Source: Isoetes taiwanensis (taxonomy: Eukaryota > Streptophyta > Lycopodiopsida > Isoetales > Isoetaceae). From it: a stretch of DNA of 64,000 nt. This document shows, one piece after another, positions 1 to 11,855 of the stretch (its first letter is position 1; every line of letters begins with the position of its first letter). Both the position numbers and the translations under genes were made by a program. The stretch spans positions 14,150,902-14,214,901 of the forward strand of contig JAJEKV010000006.1 in the NCBI GenBank assembly GCA_021234155.1, in the 5' to 3' direction. The notes beneath the pieces are model-generated. The model was not told where the DNA came from. It saw only the letters and a list, made by a program, of their open reading frames with translations, and ran no database searches.

Positions 1-106
1 AGATTGTGATAACACCTGATCATGATTTAAGGCTGCAAATTGACCTAAAATGGCCTTTGAAAAAGACCATGGAAGGTATAAAGTCTGGTAGACAGATTTT
101 TAAAAG

Positions 107-107
<1 letters not shown>

Positions 108-133
<26 letters not shown>
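108..133. repeat. Poly-T tract
   Basis: A run of about 26 T residues, seen directly. It could be the tail of a retroposed element on the minus strand, but no element body is recognisable beside it. Confidence 0.8.
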
Positions 134-138
<5 letters not shown>

Positions 139-381
139 GGGAGTGTGATACTGTACTCATGGTGGGCACTGTTTCGATAACATGAGACATCTGCCTGTAC
201 GACTTTGGTGCTATTGATCCTAACCAGAATATTTGAGAAAATCTAACTGTCTTTCTGAGATTTTCTTGTAGTTTTTCAGCACATACAGATATTATGATGC
301 AACTTGAGGCTGTAATTATGAACGATGAGTGCTTTGGAAATAAATGGTAAGTGCATATAATTTTTTTGTGGCATAAGATTT

Positions 382-572
382 AGGGAAAAACTACAAAATA
401 CCCCTAACTTTTTGCAAAATTCACAGTATACCCCTAACTTTCTAAAAATTCACAAAATGCCCCTAAAAATTCACAAAATGCCCCTAATAGGGGCATTTCA
501 TGAATTTTCTAAAAGTTAGGGGTATGTTGTGAATTTTGCAAAAAGTTAGGGGTATATTGTAGTTTTTCCCTA
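382..572. mobile_element. Fold-back MITE, 191 bp
   Basis: The element is almost wholly palindromic. It starts AGGGAAAAACTACAAAATA and ends with the near-perfect reverse complement (TGTAGTTTTTCCCT). The arms pair along about 90 bp each around a short centre near 485. The 7-bp direct repeat AAGATTT lies on both sides (375-381 and 573-579), as expected of a target-site duplication. No coding capacity. Superfamily is not assigned; a 7-bp duplication could be a decayed 8- or 9-bp hAT or Mutator site. Confidence 0.85.
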
Positions 573-579
573 AGATTTT

Positions 580-2800
580 ATATCTAGGGCATAATATTAG
601 CATAATCAATCCTTATGCTACTCTGAGATAGCTTATTCTAGCTTCACATTACGAAAAGGCAATCTTTAGGAATTCACTTTGCTTTTCACTTACTCATACA
701 ATATTGCATGTTGTTGCTTGAATTTGCGAGCCAGAATCTACAAGCAATTTGAGGACCTTTTGATGGTCGAGTTCATGTTTTTAACACATATTTCCAACCC
801 ATCATACATATATGGCTCATGTTAGGATGAGGGTGTAAGAGTTTTTGTAGGAATGCTCACCTTGCACCTCTATCGTGACATTGATAGGAATGGCACTATT
901 ATTATATGACAGTTTGGAATAAGAAACTAGTTTTTAACCTGTAAGATTGGCATTTGATCCTTCATTGGTTTATTTCCTTCAGAAATTGAGAAAGATATGA
1001 GAGCTAAAGTCGCAGCTGAATCTGCCAACTATCTTTACATCGTATTTTGCATTAGCCATTTTACAACAAGATTCTTTCGTCCCTCATGCATCTTCGCTAG
1101 TTCCATCCAGTAAGATGCATCTTCTCCTTTGGCACTATTTGGTATTTCTCATTAATACACACATTTTGTATTAGCATGCCCAGCATTAAAAATATTTGAG
1201 GAATCATGGAATATTGTAATATTATATATAGAATACTCATTGGTGGAGAATTCATTATAGTATTTTGGATGTTTATAAGGATTATAGACATATGCAGATT
1301 TGCGCTTTAAAGAAATGTTAAAAGGGAGGGTGTAGCACCAAAACCTTTACCTTGATTTTAAAATCAAGCAGATCTATAATCTAACTATTTCAAAGATATA
1401 CCAGGGAGGGTTAATGCGGAAATGCTTCAAGCTAGAGCCAACTTGGTGCTTCTGATGCTGCAGGTCCAGAGCATAAGAATCATGGTGTTATTTTACCAAT
1501 TCACCCTGTACATGGTCTCCACTGCTCTATAACACATCCCAAATTTCGTTTACTTCCTGCATTCACAAGTGTGGCATCATCCACATAGTTGTTTTGGACA
1601 AAAGTTACTTGTATGGCATTGATAAATGCATATGTAGATGCTAAGGACAATTATTCTCAGTATTAGAAAATCTGTATGCCGAACTAGAATCAAAAGATCG
1701 AGCAAAATGTGAGCAGATATTCGTTTGATTGACCACTACCAATAGTGCCATGTTTGGAATAGGAAGTAATACTCTCGTATAACCATCCATGTCCATTTGT
1801 AGTCAGGATAATTTCGATCTCTTCCACATGCAATCAAATAAGTATTTACCACACTGAACTGAAATCTTGCGACTAGAAAGGCAAAAGTCCAAAGAAATGA
1901 CATTGGGAGAACCTGGTCTGATGTTTCTATAAACGCCAGTATGATACAAGCTGTTATTTGTCAAAAATTGCTCTATTGTTTATATCTTGCGGTCATAGCA
2001 TCGATTGTGGTTTCCTTAAATTTACGCAAGAGATGGCAAAAGGAGTAGAAAAGTTGAACATTTCAATTCACAACTTATAAGAAACGTTCAGTGGATTCCA
2101 TAATGGGAGTGTTTATCACCAACTTGTCGAACCAAGTTCATTCAAAATATGACAAGATCAAGGGATGATAATGATCAGGCATTTCTAACAATAAGGGTCT
2201 ACTATATATGTTAAAAAAAAGAAGAGGCTTATTCACATAAGATTAGAATAGAATAGGCTTTTAGAGGTATCCATTATTAGTTTATTGATAGAAGAATTGG
2301 GTATGCATTCTATCTTTTCAAACGTAATTTCAAAATGATATGTTTTAGCATTACAGATATCCTAGCATGGGAGTCCTTCCTGGAACTTACCAGACATGAC
2401 AAATCAGTCTCATAAGAGATGAAGTCTACCCAAGTATAAGAGATACATTAGATAATGCGCAAACTGTCAATTTCTGATGATGCTGGAGTCTTTATCTTTC
2501 TCCCACTAGCTTTATGCCAACTTGTAAAAATGCTCTACAAAATGGCCAGACCTTGCATTGGTCCTTTTTAGTATATTGAAATCTAAGTTCAAATTTTTTT
2601 TCTCTTACAAATTGGAACTCTTGGTGTGAGTTCATGACAATGTAGAAAATAATTCTTATAGTTTAGAAAGTGTTCCTACTTGCTGAGCAAGTTAATTGCA
2701 TGCGTTTGCGTGCAGACATTGTCAATTACCAAAAGAGATATGTCATTACAGTAATTGACTCAACGTATACCATGTTGTCTTACCATGACCTATAATATTT
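580..2800. other. Intergenic, no gene recognised
   Basis: About 2.2 kb of AT-rich sequence with only short open frames. Because the RBOH relic follows on the plus strand, I looked for upstream exons of that family (membrane and FAD-binding parts) and could not recognise any. Confidence 0.5.
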
Positions 2801-2803
2801 CAG

Positions 2804-3365
2804 ATCCTTACCAATGCAAACCATGGTATTGCAGATATCTAAAGCTATTAATAGACGGACCTTATGGAACTACAATACAGGACCTCCGTACATATGATAT
2901 CCTTCTGCTTATTGGGCTTGGAATTGATGCAACACCTTTTATTAGCATCTTGAAAGACATGAGCAAAGCTTGATGCCCTTTATGTGTTGATTTGTAAATG
3001 CAACATTCTATTTATTTGTTGTTCTGATCTATTATATATACGCAAGAAACATCAAGTCTGATTCCCTACAAATGCTTATTCTTACTGGATTACAAGGGAA
3101 TAATGATCATTCTATTGGCTCAAATGAGTTATGAATGAAATTGTAGAAACATATCAAAAGTGATAGAAGTCACAAATAATGTAAATAGATTACCAGGAGT
3201 TAATTCCCAAACTCTCATACAGACCATCATTGAGATGCACAACTACTTAACTAGTGTGCATGAAGAAGCAAATATACTTTTAATCTTAATTTCTTTGATG
3301 AAATTATTACACCATGTGAAGATGGTGTAGACATTGCTTTTGGGGCCAGGGTTTATGAGAGATGT
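2804..3365 (+). pseudogene. Respiratory burst oxidase homolog (NADPH oxidase) pseudogene, C-terminal part
   Basis: Two exon-like blocks match the C-terminal NADPH-binding half of plant RBOH proteins. Block 1 (about 2804-2973, after a CAG acceptor) encodes [18 protein letters not shown] and then [18 protein letters not shown]; the family has [14 protein letters not shown] and [18 protein letters not shown] here. Block 2 (about 3078-3365) encodes relics such as AYSYWITRE, then MHNYLTSVHEEA, and after a frame change EDGVDIAFGARV, in the same order as the family. Several in-frame stops (for example just after WITRE) and at least one frameshift break it. Intact RBOHs make superoxide at the plasma membrane; this copy cannot. 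The N-terminal EF-hand, membrane and FAD parts were not found. Confidence 0.85.
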
Positions 3366-3686
3366 ACAGACAATATGCAGACATGACTCAACAAATAGCT
3401 TAGCTAAACACAAAGCATAATAGATATATTAATTTGATGGTCTTCTTATTAAGTAAATCAATATAATATACTGTAGCAAATGTATTACTCGTGTTACTGT
3501 AGCATGGCGCTTATCTCCAAGAACACAAACAACTCACCAGCGAATCTCAGATTGTTTCGCTTCTCTGTCCTGAAACATCCATCTACTTCTTTATATATTT
3601 TCAGAACCAGCCAAATCGGCCAGACCTGACGCTTCCAATAGCTGGATCATTCAGCTTTCCCTGAACCCAGCACCTCAAATGGTTTG

Positions 3687-4007
3687 GGGTAAAAGCATGT
3701 TAGGGTGTACCACTTTTGGAACCTGCAAAAGTACATACACTAGGTACTTCAGAACTGGGTACTTTCTCATTTTTATTCTCATTAAAACTAGTACAAAGGT
3801 CCAAAATAAAAGTCAAGGATGTATTAATATTCAAAGTTAAGATAAAGATAATGCTACTGGAGACCAAAATATATATAAAAGTTCTAAAATGTAACTTTTA
3901 TTGAGACATTACACGGGTACCCAGTACCCAGTCCTGGGTACCTTTTTAGGTACTTTTTTGGTCACTAAATAATACTTTTTAAGGGACACCCTAACATGCT
4001 TTTACCC
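3687..4007. mobile_element. MITE with 21-bp terminal inverted repeats, 321 bp
   Basis: The ends are inverted repeats: GGGTAAAAGCATGTTAGGGTG at the left and its reverse complement ending CATGCTTTTACCC at the right. The interior also carries inverted GGTACC/GTACCCAG words (around 3740-3760 and 3915-3955). A 4-bp direct repeat TTTG flanks it (3083-style duplication at 3683-3686 and 4008-4011). The open frame inside (3716-3904) is not conserved-looking. It sits about 320 bp downstream of the RBOH relic. Confidence 0.75.
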
Positions 4008-4011
4008 TTTG

Positions 4012-6375
4012 GCCGTTATGTACTGTTATTTAGCACACATATTATATTTAAAGCCAATGATATGAGAATTGGCTAGATGAACATGTCAAGATCTATATTT
4101 TACAGTTCTGCTCTAGTCTTTAATCTCAGACAAAATAATAACTATAACATTCCTCCATGTACCCTCTTTTGCACGTGGAAGATTACTACCCGAATTACTC
4201 TCTTTGCACTTAGAACATCAAGATAGAGAGATACATTGTTGTTGTTGTCGTTGTTGTGCAAAGCATATCCCCAACCGAGAGCAACAACACTAACCCGCCC
4301 CCAATATTATGGCCAATGGTATTTTGAACCACTGCCAAGGTTTTGATTCATGACGTATACACGCACGCACACATATATACAATCATTTTTACTAATACTA
4401 ATATACCAAGCCCAGCATTGCTGGATGAATGTTGCAGACCTATTAATGAATTTACTGAATTCAATCCATATATAGCCTACTTAAAAGGTATACGATATAG
4501 AGCATTGTCTCAATTGGTATTCAATTGTTGCATAGTATGAACTTATGTCTAGCATCAACTTATTTCTGATTGATATCATGGCTAGTTGAGCCTAGGGGTC
4601 GGCGATGTCTGATCTATCTTGCTGCACTCACCTGTGCTGGTTGAAAGCCATCATCTATATCTTGCGTGCGCCTTTCCACGTCAAAAATGTGTTTCTTTTC
4701 TGTGGCCAGATGATTTTCAGCAGTGGAGGTGCCAAAGACTATATCTGCTCTGCTAGGCATGCAAGATTAACTGTATTTCCATCAGTAGTCATCTGGAATT
4801 GTTTCCAATTCCCATGATGCCCGATCTGTTGTAGCGCGTGAACGACTTGCTGCTAGATTTGAGTATCCACCATAAGCCTACCTAGTCACATGTATTGCCT
4901 TTGCTTCTTTTTTCAGAGTAGATCTGTCAGCCTTGCATGTATCGTCCAGCCTGTGATTTGGGATGGAGTTTATGAGATCCTCCAATATAAACTTGGTTGA
5001 CATGCTGGCCCTGGCTTGAGCTGGTTGTGGTTGTGATTGGATCTCAACAATTTTACGGCATGGAAATAAAACATGAGCAATGTGCATCCTCAGTGGCTGG
5101 CATGGAGGGCTTAGAGGGGTGTAGCCCTGTAGATGGGAGCTCGATTCTTGCTGCTATGAGATTTTTATTGGGTGAGGTTGAATTGGACTGAGGTTATGTA
5201 TATATCCCCCACTTATATGGTGCGATTTACATGAATAGAATACTATTTATGTGCAAAATTTCTGAAATGTCAAGATCAAACACAAACAATAATCAAAACT
5301 TCTAACAGGCCAAGATCAAGGTCAAGGTAATAAGCACTCATATGGTGTAATTTACATGAATAGAACATTATTTATGAGCAAAATTTCCAAAGGTCAAGAT
5401 AAAAGCAATAAGCAAAACTTCCAGAAGGTCAAAACTCAAAAGATCAAGGTCAAAGCAAGATGTTAGAAGGTCAAGACCTTCTATTACCAAAACTTCCAGA
5501 AGGTCAATGTCAAAAGCAATAAGCAAAACTTCCAAAAGTTCAAGGTCAAAGGCAAAAGCACATTGTTTATGAATTGAACTTCAGATTAAGGTCGAAGACG
5601 CTAGGATCAAAATCAATAGTGGATGAATGAAAACATAAAGTCCCCTAGAGTGCTAGGGTCAAGGTCAACGAGGGTGGAATGAAAATATAAATTCTCTTAG
5701 AAGAAATAGTTGAATAGTTTCTAGGAGAGACTCTGCTGCTAGGGTCAAGGTCAATGGTCAAAGGCGCCAGGGTCAACGTCAATGGCGGGTGAATGAAAAC
5801 ACAAATTCTCTTAAAAAAAAAAATAATTCAATAGTTATTAACATCCTCTCGTGACTTCTAGCACCATATATATGAGACAATTCTGAAGAAGAAATGGTTC
5901 TAGTTTCTAACACCATCTCGACTAATATGAAGTTATTCAAAGTTTAGTATATTATAATGCAAATGTGTACTATTAATTGAGATAAGAAAGTGGCTTTGAA
6001 TTTCATGATAGAAATTTGAGTCTACAAAGTGCACCTTTCCCTTTAGACTGTTGTGTGCAAGTTGGTCTAAAAAAGGAATGTTGAAAATGGGGCAGAATTG
6101 TAGTCCCTTAGCACCATTGAAACATGGGGATCATTTCATAAATTTCCTTGGTTAATAGCCTAATGGGTCATATATATAAAGGGTGTAGCTAAATTGGAAT
6201 CCTCTTGTATGGTGAAGAAGTTACAAAAGCACCAGATTGGCATTATCTTCTTAATCTAGCTATGCGTTAAGTGCTTGTCATACAAGTACAATTCTATAAA
6301 CTGTTCATATTTGACCAGCTATATAGCTACGTACAAGTGGGTTGGTTCGAGCGATAGCGGCAATAATTATAATAT
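4012..6375. other. Intergenic, with a degenerate AAGGTCAA-rich minisatellite
   Basis: No gene recognised. Between about 5265 and 5790 the motif AAGGTCAA(G/A) and the phrase AGCAAAACTTCCAGAAGGTC recur many times at irregular spacing, making a degenerate tandem-repeat block. The rest is AT-rich with short chance frames. Confidence 0.55.
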
Positions 6376-6378
6376 GTA

Positions 6379-6407
6379 CTAGAAACGTGTGCCCGGCGAT
6401 GCCGGGC
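6379..6407 (-). mobile_element. Helitron 3' terminus
   Basis: Read on the minus strand, this is a classic plant Helitron 3' end: a perfect 7-bp stem GCCCGGC/GCCGGGC with a 3-base loop (6391-6407), a short spacer, then CTAG followed by host T. The element body extends to higher coordinates. Its sequence up to about 6600 resembles that next to the Helitron end at 21067. The 5' end was not resolved; TC-initial words near 7435 and 8432 are candidates only. Confidence 0.75.
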
Positions 6408-8516
6408 ATTAGCCGTGAATGTGGAAATCGATAGATGCAGTGGAATAAAAAGGTGTACATGTAATCGTGTTTGTCAGCTTTAGGTCCGTAGAATGGTTAG
6501 GAATCATAGAATGCGTAGTGCGGATAGAATGGATAGACATAATGGATGCATAAGCTTTAGGCTCATTTGTAAGACTTTAAAGTTTTATCGAAGAACATAG
6601 ATCCAATCTATATAGTCAACACAATTGCAATGGGATTGTAATGGACAATCAGATATTGGTTGTGTGGAATGGGAGGTGGAATATGTGTGTAGGTAATGAT
6701 TGTGTGTGATGTCATATTAAGTTGTGGGGGGGTGTGTTTGCAAACCCAAAATGATGTATGTGTCTCCATTGAGCAAGGTATTCATGTGTTGGGAAGTTCA
6801 CATGATATTAATCAAAATAGATATATAATTTTCGATTTGCATGGACAAATTTAACTTAGCATTGGTTTTATTATTATCCGTGCTTAAAAAAGTTGTCCTT
6901 AATAAAAACCCTTTGGAATTATCTCTACCTTTCGAAGTTGTAGTGGTTTGATGACGTGGTTGATATGTATAATTGTTTGTTCCATCTATGAGTCACATTT
7001 ACATCCTCTCAGTTCTCTAAGCGTCATGTTATGATAAATCCTCCCCCAAATCCATAAACCCAACCCCGATACCCTTAACCCATCTAGAGTTACAAAAGTT
7101 TACAACTATCAACAAAGGCATCATAAAGGGTAGTTGGGTACAACATAAGGACTCCCTCATAATTTTTGGATACATTTGTAGAGAAGGCTAGTGTAATCGT
7201 GCATAGGGTATTATGTACAATCGTGTTGTAAAGATGAACCATGGCAAACACTATCATCAAACATCAAAAGTCATGTTTTGCAAATAGTGAAGATGTCAGA
7301 GAATGATTCCTTAAAACCAGTGGAGTTGGTTGGCGGCAACGTCATTTCAAGTTGATAATTTAAAGAAAGAAAAGTTCTAATTTAAAAAAACATATTGTTC
7401 TACACCTTTATAAATCATAAATCCAAGATATAGAGTTGGATCGAATTATAACTTGTAAATGTAATTCTAGCCAAGTGATTGTGTTATCGTAATGGGTAGT
7501 CAAATGCATGTACGCGCTATTGGAAGGAGATTAAGTACTTTCAGCATATCATATAGTCCTCCTCTGGTTCATTGTTACAGAAGACGACCATTCTCCAGTC
7601 TTCGAAGATATCCTCGACTTCATATGTTATGTCTCAACCTGACTTATAGCTTCAACCTGACTCTAGTGTCTCAAAATTGGATCCCATATGTTAAATTGAT
7701 CCCCTTCGAGCTGCAATTATAAAATGATATTACATGTGGGTTGTTTCTCTAATGGCATGCATTTTACGATTGTGGACTACATATGTGGGTTGTTTCTCTA
7801 GTGGCATGCATTTATGATTATAGACTCGCCCTGCATTTATCATTGACCATTACTATAGTAAGAACTGTCTAGCCTTTAGACCTCATTCTCACGTATCATT
7901 TTGTGTACAATCTTTATGGGAGTTCCAGAACTATTGAGATTAAGGAAAAATATCCAAAGATGAACACAGAAGTTTTCTTCTAAACACCATCTGGCAGCAC
8001 ACCATTGAGAATATATTGAAATGCTAGTGAATGCTTCTTGCTTTTGGAACTTCTTCATGGTTCAAGTTCACATAGTCCATAGAAATATAATGAGAAACCA
8101 TGCCATAAAGTGGTTGTCCTTTTCTCTAAAGATTCTAGTGGTCTCATGCTAGAAGGCCTCTTCAGTTCCTATCCATCCATCCCAGCCCATCCGTCTCAGC
8201 CATTTGATGCAACAACATCCTCAACATTCTCAGAGACTATGGAGTCTAACAATTGCATTTCTCGCAGAGCCTTTTGGCAGCTGCAATTCCAACCCTAGCA
8301 GCTATAATAAAGCCTACAACATTGAGATAATTTCCACGTACTTATTGGACAAACAAAATGATAAAAAGAAAATAACTTGGAATATTTTACACCGCTCACC
8401 TTCCAACATGTGGCATAATATAATACTCTAGAGGAAGCTTTGAAGAATAAACCCGCAATATAAAATTAGACATATGAAGAAAAAGATTACAGACCCATAA
8501 AGGTGCAGCTATACAA
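6408..8516. other. Probable Helitron body and intergenic DNA
   Basis: No conserved coding sequence recognised. The first part (to roughly 7.4 kb) is presumably the interior of a non-autonomous minus-strand Helitron. A short direct repeat of about 45 bp (TGTGGGTTGTTTCTCTA plus following GGCATGCATTTA) occurs near 7736 and 7784. Confidence 0.45.
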
Positions 8517-9280
8517 TCATTCGAGTGTTACGTCATCGCAATCTTGTCCACAAAAGTATAAAAGAATTCCATGCCTGCATGCACAATATATGAAGTGGAC
8601 AACTCAAAATATAACAGTAATGATGTGCATACAGTAAATATTTCATATCATCTAAGGGACAGCACAATATACCACTGCAGATGTACCCATTCTCATATTC
8701 TGAGGAAAGCCTCGTTGGAGGGATACGAATCTGCAATAAACTTGAGGTTCTCTTCAAATCCTGATATAAGATTGTCAAAGTCATGTATTATAAAAAATGC
8801 AAAAAGAACATTTGAAAGGCCAACAAACAGAAGGAACAAAAGAAAGTGTAACTCTCTCCTTGTTTGTCAGTGTAACTCTCTCATTCGAGTGTTACATCAT
8901 CGCAATCTTGTCCACAAAAGTAAAAAAGAATTCCATGTCTGCATGCACAATATATGAAGTGGACAAAAATCTATGCAGAACAACTATATAGGTAGACCGA
9001 TATAAAAGTACTCAAAATATAACAGTAATGATGTGCATACAGTAAAGATTTCATATCATCTAAGGGACATCACAATATACCACTGCAGATGTACCCATTC
9101 TCATATTCTGAGGAAAGCCTCGTTGGAGGGATACGAATCTGCAATAAACTTGAGGTTCTCTTCAAATCCTGATATAAGATTTAAGTCAAAGTCATGTATT
9201 ATAAAAAAATGCAAAAAGAACATTTGAAAGGCCAACAAACAGAAGGAACAAAAGAAAGTGTAACTCTCTCCTTGTTTGTC
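8517..9280. repeat. Tandem duplication, two ~360-400 bp copies
   Basis: The segment starting TCATTCGAGTGTTA at 8517 recurs at 8880, with few substitutions. Copy 2 carries an extra stretch of about 45-50 bp (around 8965-9012), so the offset grows from 363 to about 408 bp. Both copies contain the same phrases (for example GGAAAGCCTCGTTGGAGGG). No protein family recognised in either copy. Confidence 0.85.
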
Positions 9281-10305
9281 AGAACTGGATAGGATCGATC
9301 AGGAATTCTTATAAAAAAGGAATAACAGTATGCTGGTAATTGAGTTTCTGAAACTTTTACATGCATGTGGGCATACATCAACTATACGTTCTCTCTTTTT
9401 TCTTTAATATAAATATAGCTTGGCCAGCAGCAAAAGGCAATCATAGCTGTAATTCTGAGCAAAAATATGTCCAAGACGTGTAAGATGTCATAACTATGGC
9501 AAGCCAGATCAGAAGTGTCAGACTAAATTTAAAAAAAAAAAGAGCACCTTGCAAGGAACATTGAAAATCCAAGTGTAGCCAAGCAATGGACATGCACATA
9601 AGCCAGACAAACATGAATCAGAAATAGGATAGCAACACCAATTCGTAGACAAATATACTGCAGGAACAATGCTCCTATACAATTTAAAAGTCCCCAGGAT
9701 TTGCTTTAACCAAGTAGAGATTTGCAATTTTGCCTCCGTTCCGAGTTTCCTTACATCTGCATATATTCACAGATATGGCCAGCTAAACTCAAATATCAGT
9801 CATATACAAAGATCTACCTCCCTAATTAAAAGAAAATCAAATCGTAGAAAGCTGCTCGAGGCACTTGAATCTTGAATCCTTACATGTAAGAATCAGCTAA
9901 GCTTTAATCCTTACAGCTTGTAACTAAGAAATAAAAAACGATTCATACACTCAATGGTTCCAGTGCATTAAACAGCCTATGCTGGGCATAAATTAAATGC
10001 TAGATACCTGGTTTTGCAATTTAATCTTCAATATAGAAAAAATAACCCTTGCATCAGTTGGAGGCATATATTTTAATGCCTTGAAATCCCTTAGAAGACA
10101 ACATTGCAGCTCTTTGTATAAACGTTGTTCATGGACATGCTAGTAGCAGGACCTCAATATACAGATTGAACATGAGAAGGAAATGTTCTCCTTGAAGTCC
10201 TTGTCCCAGACCATAATATGACTTCATTCTGCAAGCAAACAGTAGGAATAACAAATTATGCAAATATTAGAAGGGAATAAATATAGACTAACGAAATCTT
10301 GTCAA

Positions 10306-10311
<6 letters not shown>

Positions 10312-10348
<37 letters not shown>
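10312..10348. repeat. (GA)n microsatellite
   Basis: About 18 GA dinucleotides in a row directly after an A-rich run, seen directly. Confidence 0.95.
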
Positions 10349-10352
<4 letters not shown>

Positions 10353-10884
10353 TACGGGTAACCTTTAGAGGCAGAAAATCTGATTGCTCTTGGCAGTACA
10401 TACGCCATTCATGGCTTGGCAGAATAGATACGAGTCTTTGAATGCGAACGGATCACATGTTTGTTTGTTGCCACAACTCCTCTCGAGCCTATGAAAGATG
10501 GCTCAAAACCTGTTAGCATGCAAGAATAGTAAAAAAAAAATATACGGACGAAGAAAACCTGATTGCATGGAATGACCACCACAAAGATAATTTCGTAAGA
10601 ATTTTATATGCATCAGCGCTGCAATGTTACCAAGGCATCCACACCTCCAGAAAGTGTTTGTAATGCATTTTATCAAATACAAATCTCATAAATGGACTTC
10701 TCATTCTTAAAAAACTATTTATCCATAAGCATTTTTCACATCTATGAGGAAGCACGAAATGTACAAAATATAAAAATAATGGCTCATGTCGGTAGAAATA
10801 CCTATAGCTGAGTCCACAAAAGAGAAATCAAAGACATACCTTCCTTCAACAAACTTGTTGCTTCTGTGTACTTTTGTTACATTA

Positions 10885-11628
10885 TTATATAGGACGGTCA
10901 TGCAAAATATTCTCCTCATTGTTTTCACAAATGGGCTTCTCATCATTCACCTGTAAAATAAGCAATGCCATGTAGCATCATATGAAAGATGAAAGTGAAT
11001 TATTACCTATTTCAAAATAACGTTTAACAGTCAAAACCTCATTTCTAGGTTGCCTCTCTGTCATAACGGCAAGAACGAAATGGAATGAAATGCAAAACAC
11101 CAGTACCTCAGCATATCTTTGTGCAAAAGAAGGAACTAATTTTTCAAGGTAGCAACAAAATGCTAGAGAACAGTTCAAAATGCTACATTCTAGAATTATT
11201 TAATCTATATTACAAAGCATGGATAAATAAATCTCGCTTTACCTGATCGCTCCAAAAGACATGCTCCAAGCCAGTTGACTAAACTTTCATTCCTCAGTGG
11301 ATTAAGAAACCAATAAGCTGAGTGAGATTAAAAAGGTAATTGCATAGAAAGTGGTGTGCCTGAAATGAAATGGGTGCATCAAAGATGGTTGCAGCTTCAT
11401 CATCATCAAATATTTTACCTCGTGAAACGGCTTTCAAGTATAGATTAGAATAGATCATGCAAGAACGACCTGCAAGAAGGATCCCGAATCCTGAATGGTA
11501 CATATGTTGAGGCCTGGATTATGTTTGCTCAAGAGAAAAAAGGACATGTCACGGTTACCTCTAAACTGAAATCTGCCCTGTAGCAAGCACAAATCCTCCA
11601 TAAACTCTGCAAACCACGAATGCTCCAT
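10885..11628 (-). CDS. Candidate five-exon gene of unknown function (105 aa)
   Basis: Not a family I recognise. Five segments join in one open frame at consensus GT-AG borders: 11628-11559, 11469-11419, 11317-11243, 11162-11107 and 10950-10885 (318 bp, 105 codons plus stop). Acceptors read TTGCAG, ACTCAG, CTCTAG and TTACAG. Donors are GTAACC, GTAAAA, GTAAAG and GTACTG. Predicted phrases include FMEDLCLLQGRFQF, NESLVNWLGACLLERS and YLEKLVPSFAQRYAE. The frame is also open upstream of the chosen ATG, so the true start could be earlier. Further exon-like blocks downstream (about 10375-10485 and 10150-10230) could be 3' UTR. Maintained frame across four introns is the main support. It may be a fragment of a larger or decayed gene. 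Confidence 0.4.
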
Positions 11629-11855
11629 AAATCGACCCTTTTGTAGAGTAAAGCTCCCGCTCGAAGGTAGGTCGAAGTTTGAACTCCGGAAGATAGGAAG
11701 ACCAGCATGATAAAAAAAAGTCCCGCGAGGGGGAGAGGGAACGCCGCATGCGTCTGCACATGCGGCATTCCTGGCTCGAAAACCAAAGCCATCCCATTTT
11801 AATAAAGAAGATGACTTTTATGTATAGGAATGAAGCACGAGGTTTTTGGCAAACA

